Shown here: in pieces, positions 25,401 through 36,417 of the stretch
Layout of the letters: every line of letters begins with the position of its first letter
How positions within the stretch are numbered: position 1 is the first letter of the stretch
Assembly (NCBI GenBank): GCA_016801845.1
Contig: CM028909.1
Coordinates: forward strand, 9,780,813 to 9,844,812
From: Polydactylus sextarius
Lineage: Eukaryota > Chordata > Actinopteri > Polynemidae
DNA length: 64,000 nt
Direction of reading: 5' to 3'
Position numbers and translations under genes: made by a program
The notes under the pieces: model-generated
Told to the model about the DNA's origin: nothing
Seen by the model: the letters and a program-made list of their open reading frames with translations, nothing else
The model's database searches: none

Positions 25401-26321
25401 CAAAGTCACTTGTTATTGCTTTCTTTCCCTGTGAAAGTGAATAATCATAATTTCCCATACACTGGATCATATTTCTGTATGTGGTTGTTTGTTTTCCCCT
25501 CATATATGTGTGGTTCACATGTCTCAAGATGGGGGTCACTCTCTGGCCAAAACTCATCTTGTGTGACACCGATGATGGCTCAATTTGAAATGGTCTCTTC
25601 CATTTAGCAGCTGACGACTGTAACAAAGTGTGCATCAAAAAGCTTTAAGGCAAATCTTTATTGTCGTCGCTCCACAAACTCCTGTCTGATCTCTTAATTG
25701 TGAGATATGACACTGATGACTGTGAACGTGCACTGCATAAAGTCCAGCGCCTGTATTTACCAGAACTGGAAAAGGACAAAGTAAAAGTAATATTTTGGAC
25801 TCAAGCTAAAAAAATAATAATTTGGTTTGAACATGTTTTTTAATTGTATGAGTGAAGTACACAACAACAATAAAGCTAAAAATTTCCATTGTCTTATCAA
25901 CGTGGTCTTTAATTTTCCACTTACAATCACATATTGTCTCTGATGATCTTACAGCTGCGCCGTTTATTTGCTGCAGTAGCATCAGGGAGAAAAAGCACAA
26001 AGACAAATGTGCCAAAAAAACAAAAATAAAATACAGAAAATTGCTTGAATAAGGTTAAAAATGATAAAAAGAGAGAATGAAATGGGTACATTAATCACTG
26101 ATTAAATCAAATGTTTAAAATGTTTGAAAATGTTTAAATGTTACATCATCTTTAAAAAGAATTTACAAAAGAATCAACTTCCAACACAATAAAACAAAGC
26201 TAAACAAATTCAAAAGTTCAAGTCCCCCCCTCCTTCTCCATTGGCCTCTTCCACTTCCTGTGGGTTGTGCACTAAAGGACCCTTTCCCATGTGTCCAACT
26301 TTTTGCCAGAGGAACTTAGAC
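22451..26321. other. Intergenic, nothing recognised
   Basis: AT-rich sequence without microsatellites of note. The longest open frame is 158 codons on the minus strand (25162-25638), with no recognised domain or splice context. A GAGGGCAGTAG-type word at 23945 resembles pieces of dispersed repeats but is too short to assign. Confidence 0.55.
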
Positions 26322-26896
26322 ATGAGCAAACAAAATGTTAAAGGTAAGTGTGTTTCTTGCAAATTAACCTGCAGTGTGACAGAATGTTTAATAATTGCTT
26401 GAAAACAAATAAAATGAAAGCTGATGACATTGAATAAGGTGTTTAAAATGAAAACATGTCTAGTGTTATTTAAAAATTGTTGATGTTGAACGCTGGTGAA
26501 GGGCAGCTCATGCAGCTGCCAGTTTTTTTTTTTTTTTGTATTTCCATGTCTTTCAGATTCTCATTTTATTTCATTAAAATTATGCAACTTCAGTTTATTT
26601 CACATTTTGATTGAATGAGACATTTAAACATAGAATAAACAGTTTTTTTTTTTTGTGGAAAAACAAACCAGAATAACAATAGTTCAACAATAGATTTTAA
26701 ATGCTTTTGGTAAAAAAAAGTCTCCTTTTCCTGTGTGTATTTAAAAATGTGAGTGTTTGAAAGTGTTCTTCTTTGCAGGAAGTCATTGAATGTGTCTTTT
26801 TCTTCTCTGCAGCTCTTTCTGTCTCCACAGCTGTGCCAAAACAACAAACTAACAAAAGAAAAAAAAAACAACAACATGAAGACATGAAGCAACTCG
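26322..26896 (+). CDS. Weak candidate: small spliced ORF, 5' end of an unknown gene
   Basis: An ATG at 26322 opens a 22-nt coding stretch ending at a strong donor (AAAG|GTAAGT, 26343). A second stretch, 26813-26896, has a strong polypyrimidine tract and acceptor (TCTTCTCTGCAG) and donor CTCG|GTGAGG. Phases agree (phase 1 in and out), and the joined frame stays open for 35 codons, basic in the middle (NKRKKKQQ). The upstream sequence has an inverted CCAAT box (about 26241) and an ETS-like CACTTCCTG (about 26252). The third exon is unclear: an acceptor at 27130 would end the protein after ten more codons. No family is recognised, and chance splice-like sites are common at this scale. Confidence 0.18.
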
Positions 26897-28170
26897 GTGA
26901 GGAAACTTTCTGGTTTTTTTTTTTGAATCCTTAAATAGTCTCTTAAGAGCCTAATGCTCAGAAGTTTGATGAATACAGACCCAAATCTGAGGCAGATGTT
27001 TTGCTTTTTCTACTGGCATTGAGAACTCCCCCCTCTCCTCCTCCTCATCATCGTGAATCATACTAAAAATCACAGAAGTCAGGGAAACCGAGTGAGCTGA
27101 GCGTTGGTAGAAGATGCATCAGTCACGCAGCTTTAACAGCAGCAGCCGCTGGGAGGCACTGACACTCTAGTTGGCTCACACAGTGTTCCTCCTATGTTTG
27201 CCCAGCTGTAGCTTGTGTGCCATCTTCACACCCCCACCCCCCATCCTCTTCACTCCTGCCACGACCGATCTGAGTATAAGATGGAGTTGAGCAATGATGA
27301 ATAACAATTATGATCTTTCTGAATGGATGTCAAAGCAAAGGGCCAATACCAATATGAGATTTTTTATATGCAAAAATCTTTCATCGTTCATTTCACTACA
27401 AATGTTGACGGAGCGCGCTGTAGCGCAGCTCAAACAACACAATAATTAAACACTTACCTCAAACTGATATGTGAGCAAATAAATTGGGTTGTGACGTGTA
27501 CGCACGCATGCACGCGCACAAACACACAGAGAAAAGGATAAAATAATCACATCCACTGAGCTGAAGTCTCTGCAGTGAAGTCATTAATGATTTTAAATGA
27601 GAATGAACTGCCACTGATACAACTGATCTGTGTGTGAAATGGAATTATGTGGCTGAGGAAGACAAGGAAAATCTTTTATAGCCAATACTCATTGCTCATT
27701 GTGGCAGTGTAAAATTATGCTTTTTTTTTTGTCTACTGCTCGGTGGTTAACAAATGACAATGACGACTCACATTTTCTGCTTCCCATGGAAGTATAATCA
27801 ATTAAACTGAAATAATTGTATGATATTTTAATTTCCATTATCAAACAGAAGAAGCGACAGTTGGTATTCACAATGTATTTACTACTGTTTACTTTGTACT
27901 ACAATAATTCACCTCTACTAGGACATGGTCTGTTTTTTTTCTTTACTCCAAGCTGTTGTTACAAATTGCTTTTAACATAACAGTCAGTCTACATTTCATT
28001 AGCACATCAAGCTGAAATATTTACAGCTTTATACAAACAGTCCTGCAGTAAATCCTGTGTTCATGAAAGTTACAGTGTCCATCTTTGCTGAAAGTGCTTG
28101 AGGTGCCATATTAAATAAGGATGCACTTTTACGACGCTTGTTTAATTATTGTTATACTGACAGATATTGG
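26897..28170. other. Intergenic, nothing recognised
   Basis: Mixed-composition sequence with a C-run near 27230-27242. No exon pattern beyond the possible third exon mentioned for the candidate gene at 26322. Confidence 0.55.
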
Positions 28171-28200
28171 TGGGTGTACCTAATAAACTGGCAGCTGAAA
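28165..28200 (+). repeat. Fragment of a teleost repeat (GTGTACCTAATAAA-type end)
   Basis: The word GGGTGTACCTAATAAACTGG matches the terminal segment of a common fish dispersed element recalled as GGTGTACCTAATAAAGTGGC. Only this short end is recognisable. Confidence 0.5.
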
Positions 28201-31200
28201 GCAGAATCAACCGATACTCATAATGTTTGTTAAATACGAGGCGCACGTATTGATTAAAGCCCTTACCTGGACCTCGGTATACTTTTCTAAAGTGGTTAGC
28301 TCCTCCTTGGCTTATGACATCGACGAAGTACTACTTACATTTGATAGACTGATCATCAAACAATATTAATGCAACCTGAGGTGCATTTTACTGCATAAAC
28401 ATTTGATACTTTAAACCATCTTTTTGGCCACGTGGGGGCAGCAGACACAAGTCTGACTTTAAAGGGAACAGATTGTCTCTTGAGGTTTGTACCATGAAAC
28501 AGGATTTGTAGTTGGCAAGTTAACTTCAGGTTTAACCTTTAATTTCAGCGTTACAAAGCTGGTTTGCTTCTCACTGGGGTAAAATAAACCAAGGTAACCT
28601 TTATTGAACCTTCCACCTGCTGCAAGACGAGTTAACTTAGATCAAAACCTGTCAGCAGCTCAACCACTGACCATCGGGACAACTAACTGTTATAACTTTA
28701 TTTTAATTGGACAAGTGTTCTTTTATTCTCCCCTTCAGCTCTGAATAATATGAAGAGACTCCATGACAATGATTAGAAATAAAACAAAACCATTCTTTTA
28801 TTAGAAAAATTCCCTGCATACCATTTAATACTTCAGTCAGACTGACCTCATCAGACACGTTTTTATAAAAAACTGTTATTTTATTTTATCAGACAAAAGA
28901 AAACAGAAAGATAATAATCCTCTAATAATTCTCTAGTTTTACTTTAACAATTAGAAATTATTTGTAGCTTTGTAGCTGTGTTATTTGTAAATTATTTGTG
29001 TATTTTTTTTCATTCTGTTTTATTATTATTATTATTATTATTATTCACATTTCTCTGTGTTGCATAGCACTTGTGAATGTCATAACTGAATTGTCCCACA
29101 TCGTTTCCTCTCATCTTGTGTAAAGTCTCTTATTCGTGGTTCTGAAAATGCTTGAAATGAACAACTGTTTCACATGAACATGCATGTATCCGGAGGAAAA
29201 CTCTCAGTTGACCAACCTGCTTTTTATGCCTGTCTAGTAAGACTGTGATAGTTTAAGCTTAATGCAACAAGATCATGTAAAGTTATCTTGTTTCATAGTA
29301 GAGGCCCCTTTTAGCTCTGTGTTTGGTCTGTATAGACTTGAGAGGAAAATCTCAGACAGTTAAGTTTTTCAATGCTCCTCTATGATCCCCAGCTAATCGC
29401 TGACTGTGTCTGTCTGCTGTTTGGTGCTGAGCAGGTTGTGTACAGTGTTTAGAGCTGTTTCACTACAAACAATTGCATTCTTCAGCTGAAAATGACACTG
29501 ATTAACGTGGCAAGAGTGGACCAGAACAGCAAAGTTGCAGTTTAGATAATCAAAACAATGAGCTGGAGCAAAAAAAAAAAAAAAGAGCTTGTGCTCATTG
29601 TGCAGCCGAAAGCGATAATTCCTGGTGTATTTTATCACATCACATATCACATATCTGATATATTTTTCATATAAGATATCTGTTAAATGATCTTTTCATG
29701 CATTTTGCTGTTTATGCATTTATTAAAGTACATGAGTCGAGAGCAGTGTAATTTTCCAGGGCAGCAGAGCAACGTTTACTCATGGAAACAAGATCAGATA
29801 CAGTTTCCACAGTGAATTCACTGGATCGTCCCTGTGGGCCACATTTGTACCATGCCTCCCCCACCAACGCCGCACGCATCACACATATCACCACAACTTC
29901 TAACAATCGATCAGAGCTGCTGACGCTCCTCATCCCAGTGCCTCATGTTGGTCTCTGAGCAATTAGCCTGCTTGAATCCCAGTGAGTACACAGCACTCTG
30001 TGGCTAATCTCACTCCCTCTTTCACTTTCTCTCTTTTCCCTGTATCGATTCTTCTATCTTCCATTGGATATTTCTTTTTTATTTCTCAGCATTTGACTGT
30101 CTGACACATATAACTGGAGGTGTGACAGCTTTTACAGCTTTTACACTAATACCCTTTATTTGCTTGTAAAAGCCTATTGTTGGGAAGTCAGTAATGGATG
30201 TGTACATCTGAGGCTGTCAAGTCTTTGTCGTGCTGTGTTGTGTTGTGTTGTGTTATGTTTTTTTTGTGTTGGAATGTATGGTTGTGGTTTGTGGTTTGTG
30301 TAGGTGCACGTCATAAAGATGTTGCTTTTACAGTGTTGTCATAAAAAAAACAAACAAACAAACAAAAAAAAAAAACAGACATTCATCACCACACAGAGAG
30401 AGGGGGAAGCCATGTCTCTCACAGCTAAAAAGGTTTCTTGTCACTAGAGATTGCAGTATTATGGAACATGATGTGTATGTATGTATGAAAGTATATATAC
30501 TGTATATGTTTGGGTGTGTGTCTGTATAGTTTATATTGCAGTGTGAACTTCCGTATTGTGATTTAGACTCCAGTGAAGTGTAATGGAAGGAAGAAGGAAG
30601 TCAGGTTAAGTCACTGTAGAGTCAGGTTTCATCATTTAGTCACAGCCTTTACTGTGTGTTCAGTATTGTAATTATGTCATTATGACAACAAAGGGGCAAG
30701 TAGTGATGATGATTAACCCAAACATTTCCAGCGGCATACCTATAATTAGTCAATCAACAATGAAAATTAATCTACAGGCATTTTGATAATCTATTAATTA
30801 CGGTAATGTAAATTTATGAGTAATAATGTCATCATATTGTGTCTATACAAGAGCAGTGTGTGTGTGTGTGTGTGTGCGTGCGTGTGTGTGGTCTGTTTTA
30901 GTGTTTAGAAATCTTTGGCCTGCGGATGAATGTCTGCATTCTTTAACTCATATAAATAAGGCCCAGTCTGAACCCAGCAGGAATTTTTACTCACAATATA
31001 ACTTAATAAATTGGAAGGAGTTGGCAATAGACTGCATTTAGTTTAAAAAAAAAAAAAAAAAAACCCACAGCACAAAGTAATCAATGCTTCTTGTTTTATT
31101 TTTTATTTATGTATTTTTTTTAAACTTGCAGCCAAAAGACTAATGACACAGTTGCCATCCAGCAGTAGAGTAAACATGACTGAAGCTCCCTGCAGGCTGC

Positions 31201-31804
31201 TGCATGTGGTGACCTGGGAATGAAGGAGCACAGTCGTGCTGACTCGGTGAATCTGAACACCACAGAGGCTGGCTTGTCACAGTGCCAACCATTCGATTTG
31301 TTTAGAGACACAATATGGCCATCTTGGCTGTGTGCTGAAAGAGACGCCGGGGGAGCCAGTACTTGCCAGCCAACTTTCTCTTGTTGCTCTTTCTCTCTTA
31401 TTTTTCACAGTGAAGCCACACTTTGCAGGGAGTACTAGAAGAAGGAAATGTGCTCTCTAGGAAGATTCAATGCTGTGATCAAACATGCGGTTTTCTCTGA
31501 AATAGCTCAACATTTTTTGACACTTTCATTGTTGTCTCGTTGATTTATGGTTTTCAGCCTTGTAACGTATTCGTTTTTTTGATGCAAACAAATCTTAATG
31601 AGTAAAACTCTCTAACAAATAAACCTGTGACAAAATATGAGCTATTATCGTTTTTACATAATGACTGCATTAATCGCTCTGATTATATCGGTACCCTTCT
31701 CCTCGCTGTGATAAAAGCTGATCACAAAAGAAAATAAGATTCATATTAATGTAGAAGTTATAATTAAAACCAAAACTAACTTCTAATACCTGATGGAAAT
31801 GAGT

Positions 31805-31841
<37 letters not shown>

Positions 31842-32605
31842 TTTCATTTGGAAAAAAAAGGCTAAATTTCCTAAAACAGCTGGGTGCTGTTTTTCTAGCT
31901 GTGTTTTGAAGCAAACTCTGCTTTCAGCTATGGATTAATACACATCTGGTGTTTTAGCATATTTAAAGCAGCAGGGTGGTTGATGTGCAACTGACAAACA
32001 AACCAATGTATCCGTGTTTATTGTAATGAAGGAACACGTTGCCCTGCTTGACTCATTTATGCATTTAAATTTTTATTTATTTTTAATTTAACCTTTCACA
32101 CAACAACATGTTTCACTGCCAAACTTCATAGTGGCAAATTGTATTCACCATTATTGCTGAAGTAAATTTAATTTATATATATATATATATATATATATAA
32201 ACATTTCCTTCCTCTATCTTTCACTGAGGCCGTCTAACACGTAGGATATACTGCACAGTCATTCCCTCAACACTTGTCCGCAGAGATGTCTTTAGATTAT
32301 CCAGAGGAACTGGGACATCGCTTTTGGAAAGACACACTGTGGCGTGCAAATGTTATTTTGTGATGCTTTGTGCACCACAAACCAAATTTCACCCACCTCC
32401 ACACACTGGAGTGGTGACAAAAGTGTCAACAGAGAATATCTCAGAACTATGTGGTTGGATTGATACTGCTGGTTGGGGAAAAAAATCTGCAGTTTTTTTT
32501 TTTTCCGTCAGATTAACAGACCCTTTAAAGTAATGTCACATCTGATTGAATTGCCTAATGTTTATACTGGATATCAGTCATAATGAAAACTGATTTTGAG
32601 TCACT
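28201..32605. other. Intergenic with simple repeats only
   Basis: Contains an (ATT)n tract at about 29020-29044, a GTGTT pentanucleotide tract at 30231-30256, AAAC-type runs at about 30343-30375, a GT tract at 30857-30890, poly-A runs at about 31040-31062 and 31809-31838, and an (AT)n tract at about 32174-32200. No gene was recognised. The frame at 31220-31438 shows no family resemblance. Confidence 0.6.
31809..31838 (+). repeat. Poly-A tract, about 30 bp
   Basis: A pure A run. It could be the tail of an old retroposed copy, but nothing recognisable precedes it. Confidence 0.9.
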
Positions 32606-32860
32606 ATTGAAGGTTCAGTGTGTAGGATTTAGGGGGATTTATTGACAGATATGGCATTTAATATTTATAGTTATGTTTTCATTGATGTATATCACATGTT
32701 TTTTTTTTTTTCACCACCATGTTGCACTGCAATGTTTTTACAGTATCTCAGTATTGACAAATCAAACATTGGCTCTATTGAGAGGCTTTTATATTTTTGT
32801 TACCTGAGGGCAAAAGGCTTCACCAATAGGCTACAGCTTTGTTTGTGCAGAACAAGTCAT
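32606..32860 (+). repeat. Teleost dispersed repeat (GGTTCAGTGTGTAGGATTTAG family)
   Basis: Starts AGGTTCAGTGTGTAGGATTT and continues through TATGTTTTCATTGATGTATA, CACCATGTTGCACTGCAATG, TTTTTACAGTATCTCAG, ATTGGCTCTATTGAGAGGC and TTTGTTACCTGAGGGC. This is the block order of an abundant non-autonomous element seen in spiny-rayed fish. The copy is diverged. Open frames inside it are not genes. Confidence 0.75.
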
Positions 32861-33479
32861 TTCACTTTTAAGTTTGTGTTGCTAGAACTTCTGTATGAAT
32901 CGATATGCAGGACAAGTATTTATACGTTATCAAATTAACTGGAAGTGCATGATTTTGTCCTTTCTTTCTTGTACTTTCTTGCCATTTAGTCAAATTTCAT
33001 CTGATGAAAATCTGATGAAACCTTAATGAGGTGTTGTGGTTTTCCACTCCGGGCGTCAGACTAAGAAATCCAGGGAGTTGAAGGAATGGAGACAGAAATC
33101 CACAGTAAAGGGAAAAAAACAATAAATCCAAATACAGAAGCAGTGAAAAAACAAAAAACAAACTTTGTTTACCAGAAATGTGTTCTGTAGGAAAACCTGA
33201 CTTGCCAGAAAGAACGACATGAAAAGTTGTGTGTCGACTGTGACCTAATTAGCTCCAGCAGAGACCTTGACTGCTCTTAAGTGAATTGAAGGGAATGTAG
33301 AGCTGAACTACCTGTGTGAGTCAGTGGAGGAAAAAAAAGACAAAAAAAAAAAAAAAAACATGCTTCTCCATTTATTCTGTAGTTTTATAATACTGTGCCG
33401 GTAAAATGCATTAACAGAGATCATTATGATATTATGGATCTCAGTGAGATAAATGACAAGTGAGGGTAATGGGGTACAG

Positions 33480-33790
33480 ACGATCAATACAATTAGAAGC
33501 CAGCTTTATCGCTGGTTACACTGATGTCAAAACTTACTCGCTACCATTTTTTCCATCTATATTATTTCACACAGCTCATCGTAATCTGCTTTAATTTATT
33601 TGTTTATACTCATCTCTTTCTCATCTTTAATAGTACCATTAAAATGTCATAGCCGCTCTCCTGTTCTCTTGGCAGGGAGGTTGAAGCCTCTCCCCCTGTA
33701 ATGGGCTCGCTATCGAACATTCACTGGTAATTGAACAGTAATGAACTGTTCCGTGACCTGTGGTGTGTGAGTAATTGATTATGAAAACGG
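33480..33790. promoter_or_regulatory. Possible conserved non-coding element
   Basis: A repeat-poor patch with balanced composition and many homeodomain/POU-like words (CTTTAATTTATT, TGGTAATTGAAC, GAGTAATTGATTATG) and no coding pattern, inside the gene desert. Assignment is by composition only. Confidence 0.2.
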
Positions 33791-34235
33791 TGTTTGTGGG
33801 CATGTGTGTCTACAGGGTGAACAAGGGCTGTGTAAAGAGGCAGCTGATGTTTTAGCTTCTGTAGCGTGTTGTTGCCGCTGTGGCCTTTAGATGGTGGTGC
33901 TGCACTTCCTGTTGTTAAATGAACACATCATGATTTTACTTTGTTAGGGGGTTTGGGTTGATCATTCCTTCTAAAATAAAGAGATAACTGTGGCCAAAAG
34001 CTGTGGGTGTTCATCTACTATGGACAATGGCCTGTCCTGTTGTGTTTAGGGATTACTGTGTTATCTTTAGACTCTATGTTGTGTAATTGTTCTTGTAAAA
34101 TATCTCTAACTACTCCCTCATGACTTGACTATTTTGTCTAGTCAAAAGATTTCTAAGCTGGACCTGTCAACAATAGTTGTACAATCACACTTTAGCAACT
34201 TTAGCTAGACACGGCAGGTTTGTCGACCTCTCAGC
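33791..34235. other. Intergenic, nothing recognised
   Basis: No exon, RNA gene or repeat signature was found. Confidence 0.5.
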
Positions 34236-34743
34236 ATGGTGAAGTGGTGTGCAGGGAACTGTTGTAAGAACATAAGTGATACTCAGTATCTAAAGAGTTT
34301 AGAGGACGGTGTCTTTTTTTCGCTTTTTAATCCTCTTTCCAAATCCAAATAGACAACAGTATAACTGAGAGGGTTGAATTCAACAGTGCACTTGTGTTAA
34401 CATTTAATGTTAGCTGCACTAACACTAAGTAGCTTATTTTAACTTCTTGTACCCTAATGCAATACTTTAAAGGTTTTTTTTATTTGTGATAGTAAAGCTC
34501 TTCTTCTGGACTGGATCATTCATAGCATTTCTTGGGAAAACGTACTTTGCAGCAAATAGAACCAAACTTGTGTCATCCATAGGGAGTGTTATGTTTTCCC
34601 CAAACATCTACTCCTCATCATTGTCCTTTGTAAAAGTGAAGCCAAACCTGGTTTCTTTCTGGAAATGGGTGGTAGCGAAAAAAAGAAAAGTTAAGATACA
34701 TCCTCTGAGCAGTGCAACTTCTTATGGACTGGACAATAAGTGA
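34236..34743 (+). pseudogene. Probable THAP-domain relic (degraded)
   Basis: An ATG at 34236 begins MVKWCAGNCCKN, the start typical of THAP zinc-finger domains (M-V-x-x-C-x(n)-C), followed by a Phe-rich FFSLFNPLSKS segment where THAP domains have their F-x-x-F-P stretch. A stop falls at 34350-34352. In a different frame, 34486-34743 carries KTYFAANRTKL and further residues plausible for the middle and end of such a domain. With a stop and at least one frame change this is a dead copy, from either a P-element/Kolobok-like transposase or a THAP gene. The resemblance is from memory of the motif and could be coincidental. Confidence 0.35.
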
Positions 34744-36368
34744 CCCAGTGAACTGACCAGACTAGGACTACATGATCACATGACTACATGATTACCACAC
34801 TGACTTCAGTAAAACAAAAAGTAGTGATGAAAACAGAAACAAAAAGAAGAGGTAACATTAGTGTTGCTTTCCATCACTGGTGAAGAAAGGAACTGAGTTT
34901 GGTCCTGAACTTGCAATGTTTCTTCTTGTCTGGTAATGACAGTGGTAATTTTAAATGAAAACTGACTGAATATTATCTTAAAAAATGAAATATTTAAAGA
35001 TTGCGTTGTCAGTGTTGTCAAGTATGCCTTGTATTATGTAACACCTGCAGCTGTGGCCTCAGTCACTTTGTGTTTTCCCTGTTCAGTCTTGTCAGTCGTG
35101 TGTGTATGTGTGGGTGGGGCAGTCGTGGCCCCTGATTAGGTTCCCTGGTTCACTCTGAGTCCCTACATCCAATCAGTCATCAGTTCCATCTCAAACACAG
35201 AGGCCAACCCTCCACTCACAAACAGATTTCTCAGTTTGTTTATTGTTATCAACTCTCCCGGGTGCTCACTAATATTTTCTGAATTATTCCCTTGTGATAA
35301 TCCCAGGGACTAATACTTTTGTGATGATCTCCATGTGCTCAGTATTCCTACACCACTTACCTCACCTGTTCACTGCTCATCTTCCATCTATTGTCTGAAA
35401 CAGCTGCTCTGGCTGTGACTTTGCTGCCAATGTCATTCACTCCACCGCTCCCCAAACATCCTCAACTTTTGATATGTTAATTAAAACCATTTAAGCCCTC
35501 CCATGGTTCAAGTCTTTAGCCAACATACTGTAGCACATTATTATTTGAATCCATCCAAGTGTTTGCCAATGACCAATTTTTGAGTCCTGCCAAATTTGGA
35601 TGAGATCAGCTGTCATTTGATGTCGCAAAAAACAGCTGATTGATGATTGGTGATCTTTTTCTTAGCTCTCAATTTGTGGAGGTCCACAGTCCAATTTCCC
35701 ACACAACTACTGTGAGGGAAAATCCAACATAAACTCTGGTGAGTTAATGTTACTGGAGTAGTCTCTGCATATCATGACTAAACCTATGACTCCTGTGCTT
35801 TGATATAAAACCCAACTTCCGGCAGAACAGTGTGCATCTTTCAGCCATCTGTGGCTGTGTTTTTCTGTTTTTTCTCTTACTTTCATTTCATGGTAGAATT
35901 ATACAAAGTAACCTGGCCTTTCTCTTTGTATATCGTTGTTTATGATGCAACTGTCCTCTTTAAAGTTTTCCTTTATAGTGTAAGCATTGAAGTCATATAC
36001 TCACCATTCAGAAAGGCAAATTAGTATGTGTAGTTGCAAGTGAACACAATGCTGTCTATATGTCTTTTATTTTGTTTACTTGTCTGTGAAAATGATTGTT
36101 TAGAAATGATCATTATAAAATTTGTATGCGCTGAAAGCTTAGTAACAGTAACTAAGGTTGGCTCTCCACTCCCTTTCTCTCTTTCTCCCTCCCACAAACG
36201 TCATTACTCTTGTCTTCCTTTGTCTTCCTTCCTGTGAATACACAGTGCAGAGTAGCCACTGCATTAACCTCCCAGTCACCCCTCAGGCTCATCTCTTTCA
36301 TTGGCCCTTCACGATAATGGCCACAGTGAGATTTTGCCTTGAACACAGATGGTGAACGACATGAAACT
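34744..36368. other. Intergenic, nothing recognised
   Basis: AT-rich to balanced sequence. Short frames at 35830-36024, 36034-36237 and 36158-36355 have no family resemblance. Confidence 0.5.
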
Positions 36369-36417
36369 ATGGGGACCATCCGGGCTTATGGCCAGCTACT
36401 GCTCTTTGTGCAGGCAG
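36369..36417 (+). CDS. Weak candidate: isolated signal-peptide-like first exon
   Basis: ATG at 36369 opens MGTIRAYGQLLLFVQA, a plausible hydrophobic leader, and ends in a consensus donor GCAG|GTAAAC after the first base of the next codon (phase 1). This layout is common for first exons of secreted or immunoglobulin-superfamily proteins. No partner exon was found downstream, so it may be chance. Confidence 0.12.

Noticed and set aside
25162..25638. 158-codon open frame on the minus strand
   Set aside because: Longest unexplained frame in the desert, but it has no recognised motif, no splice or promoter context, and an overlapping frame on the other strand. Treated as chance or an unrecognised old transposon piece.
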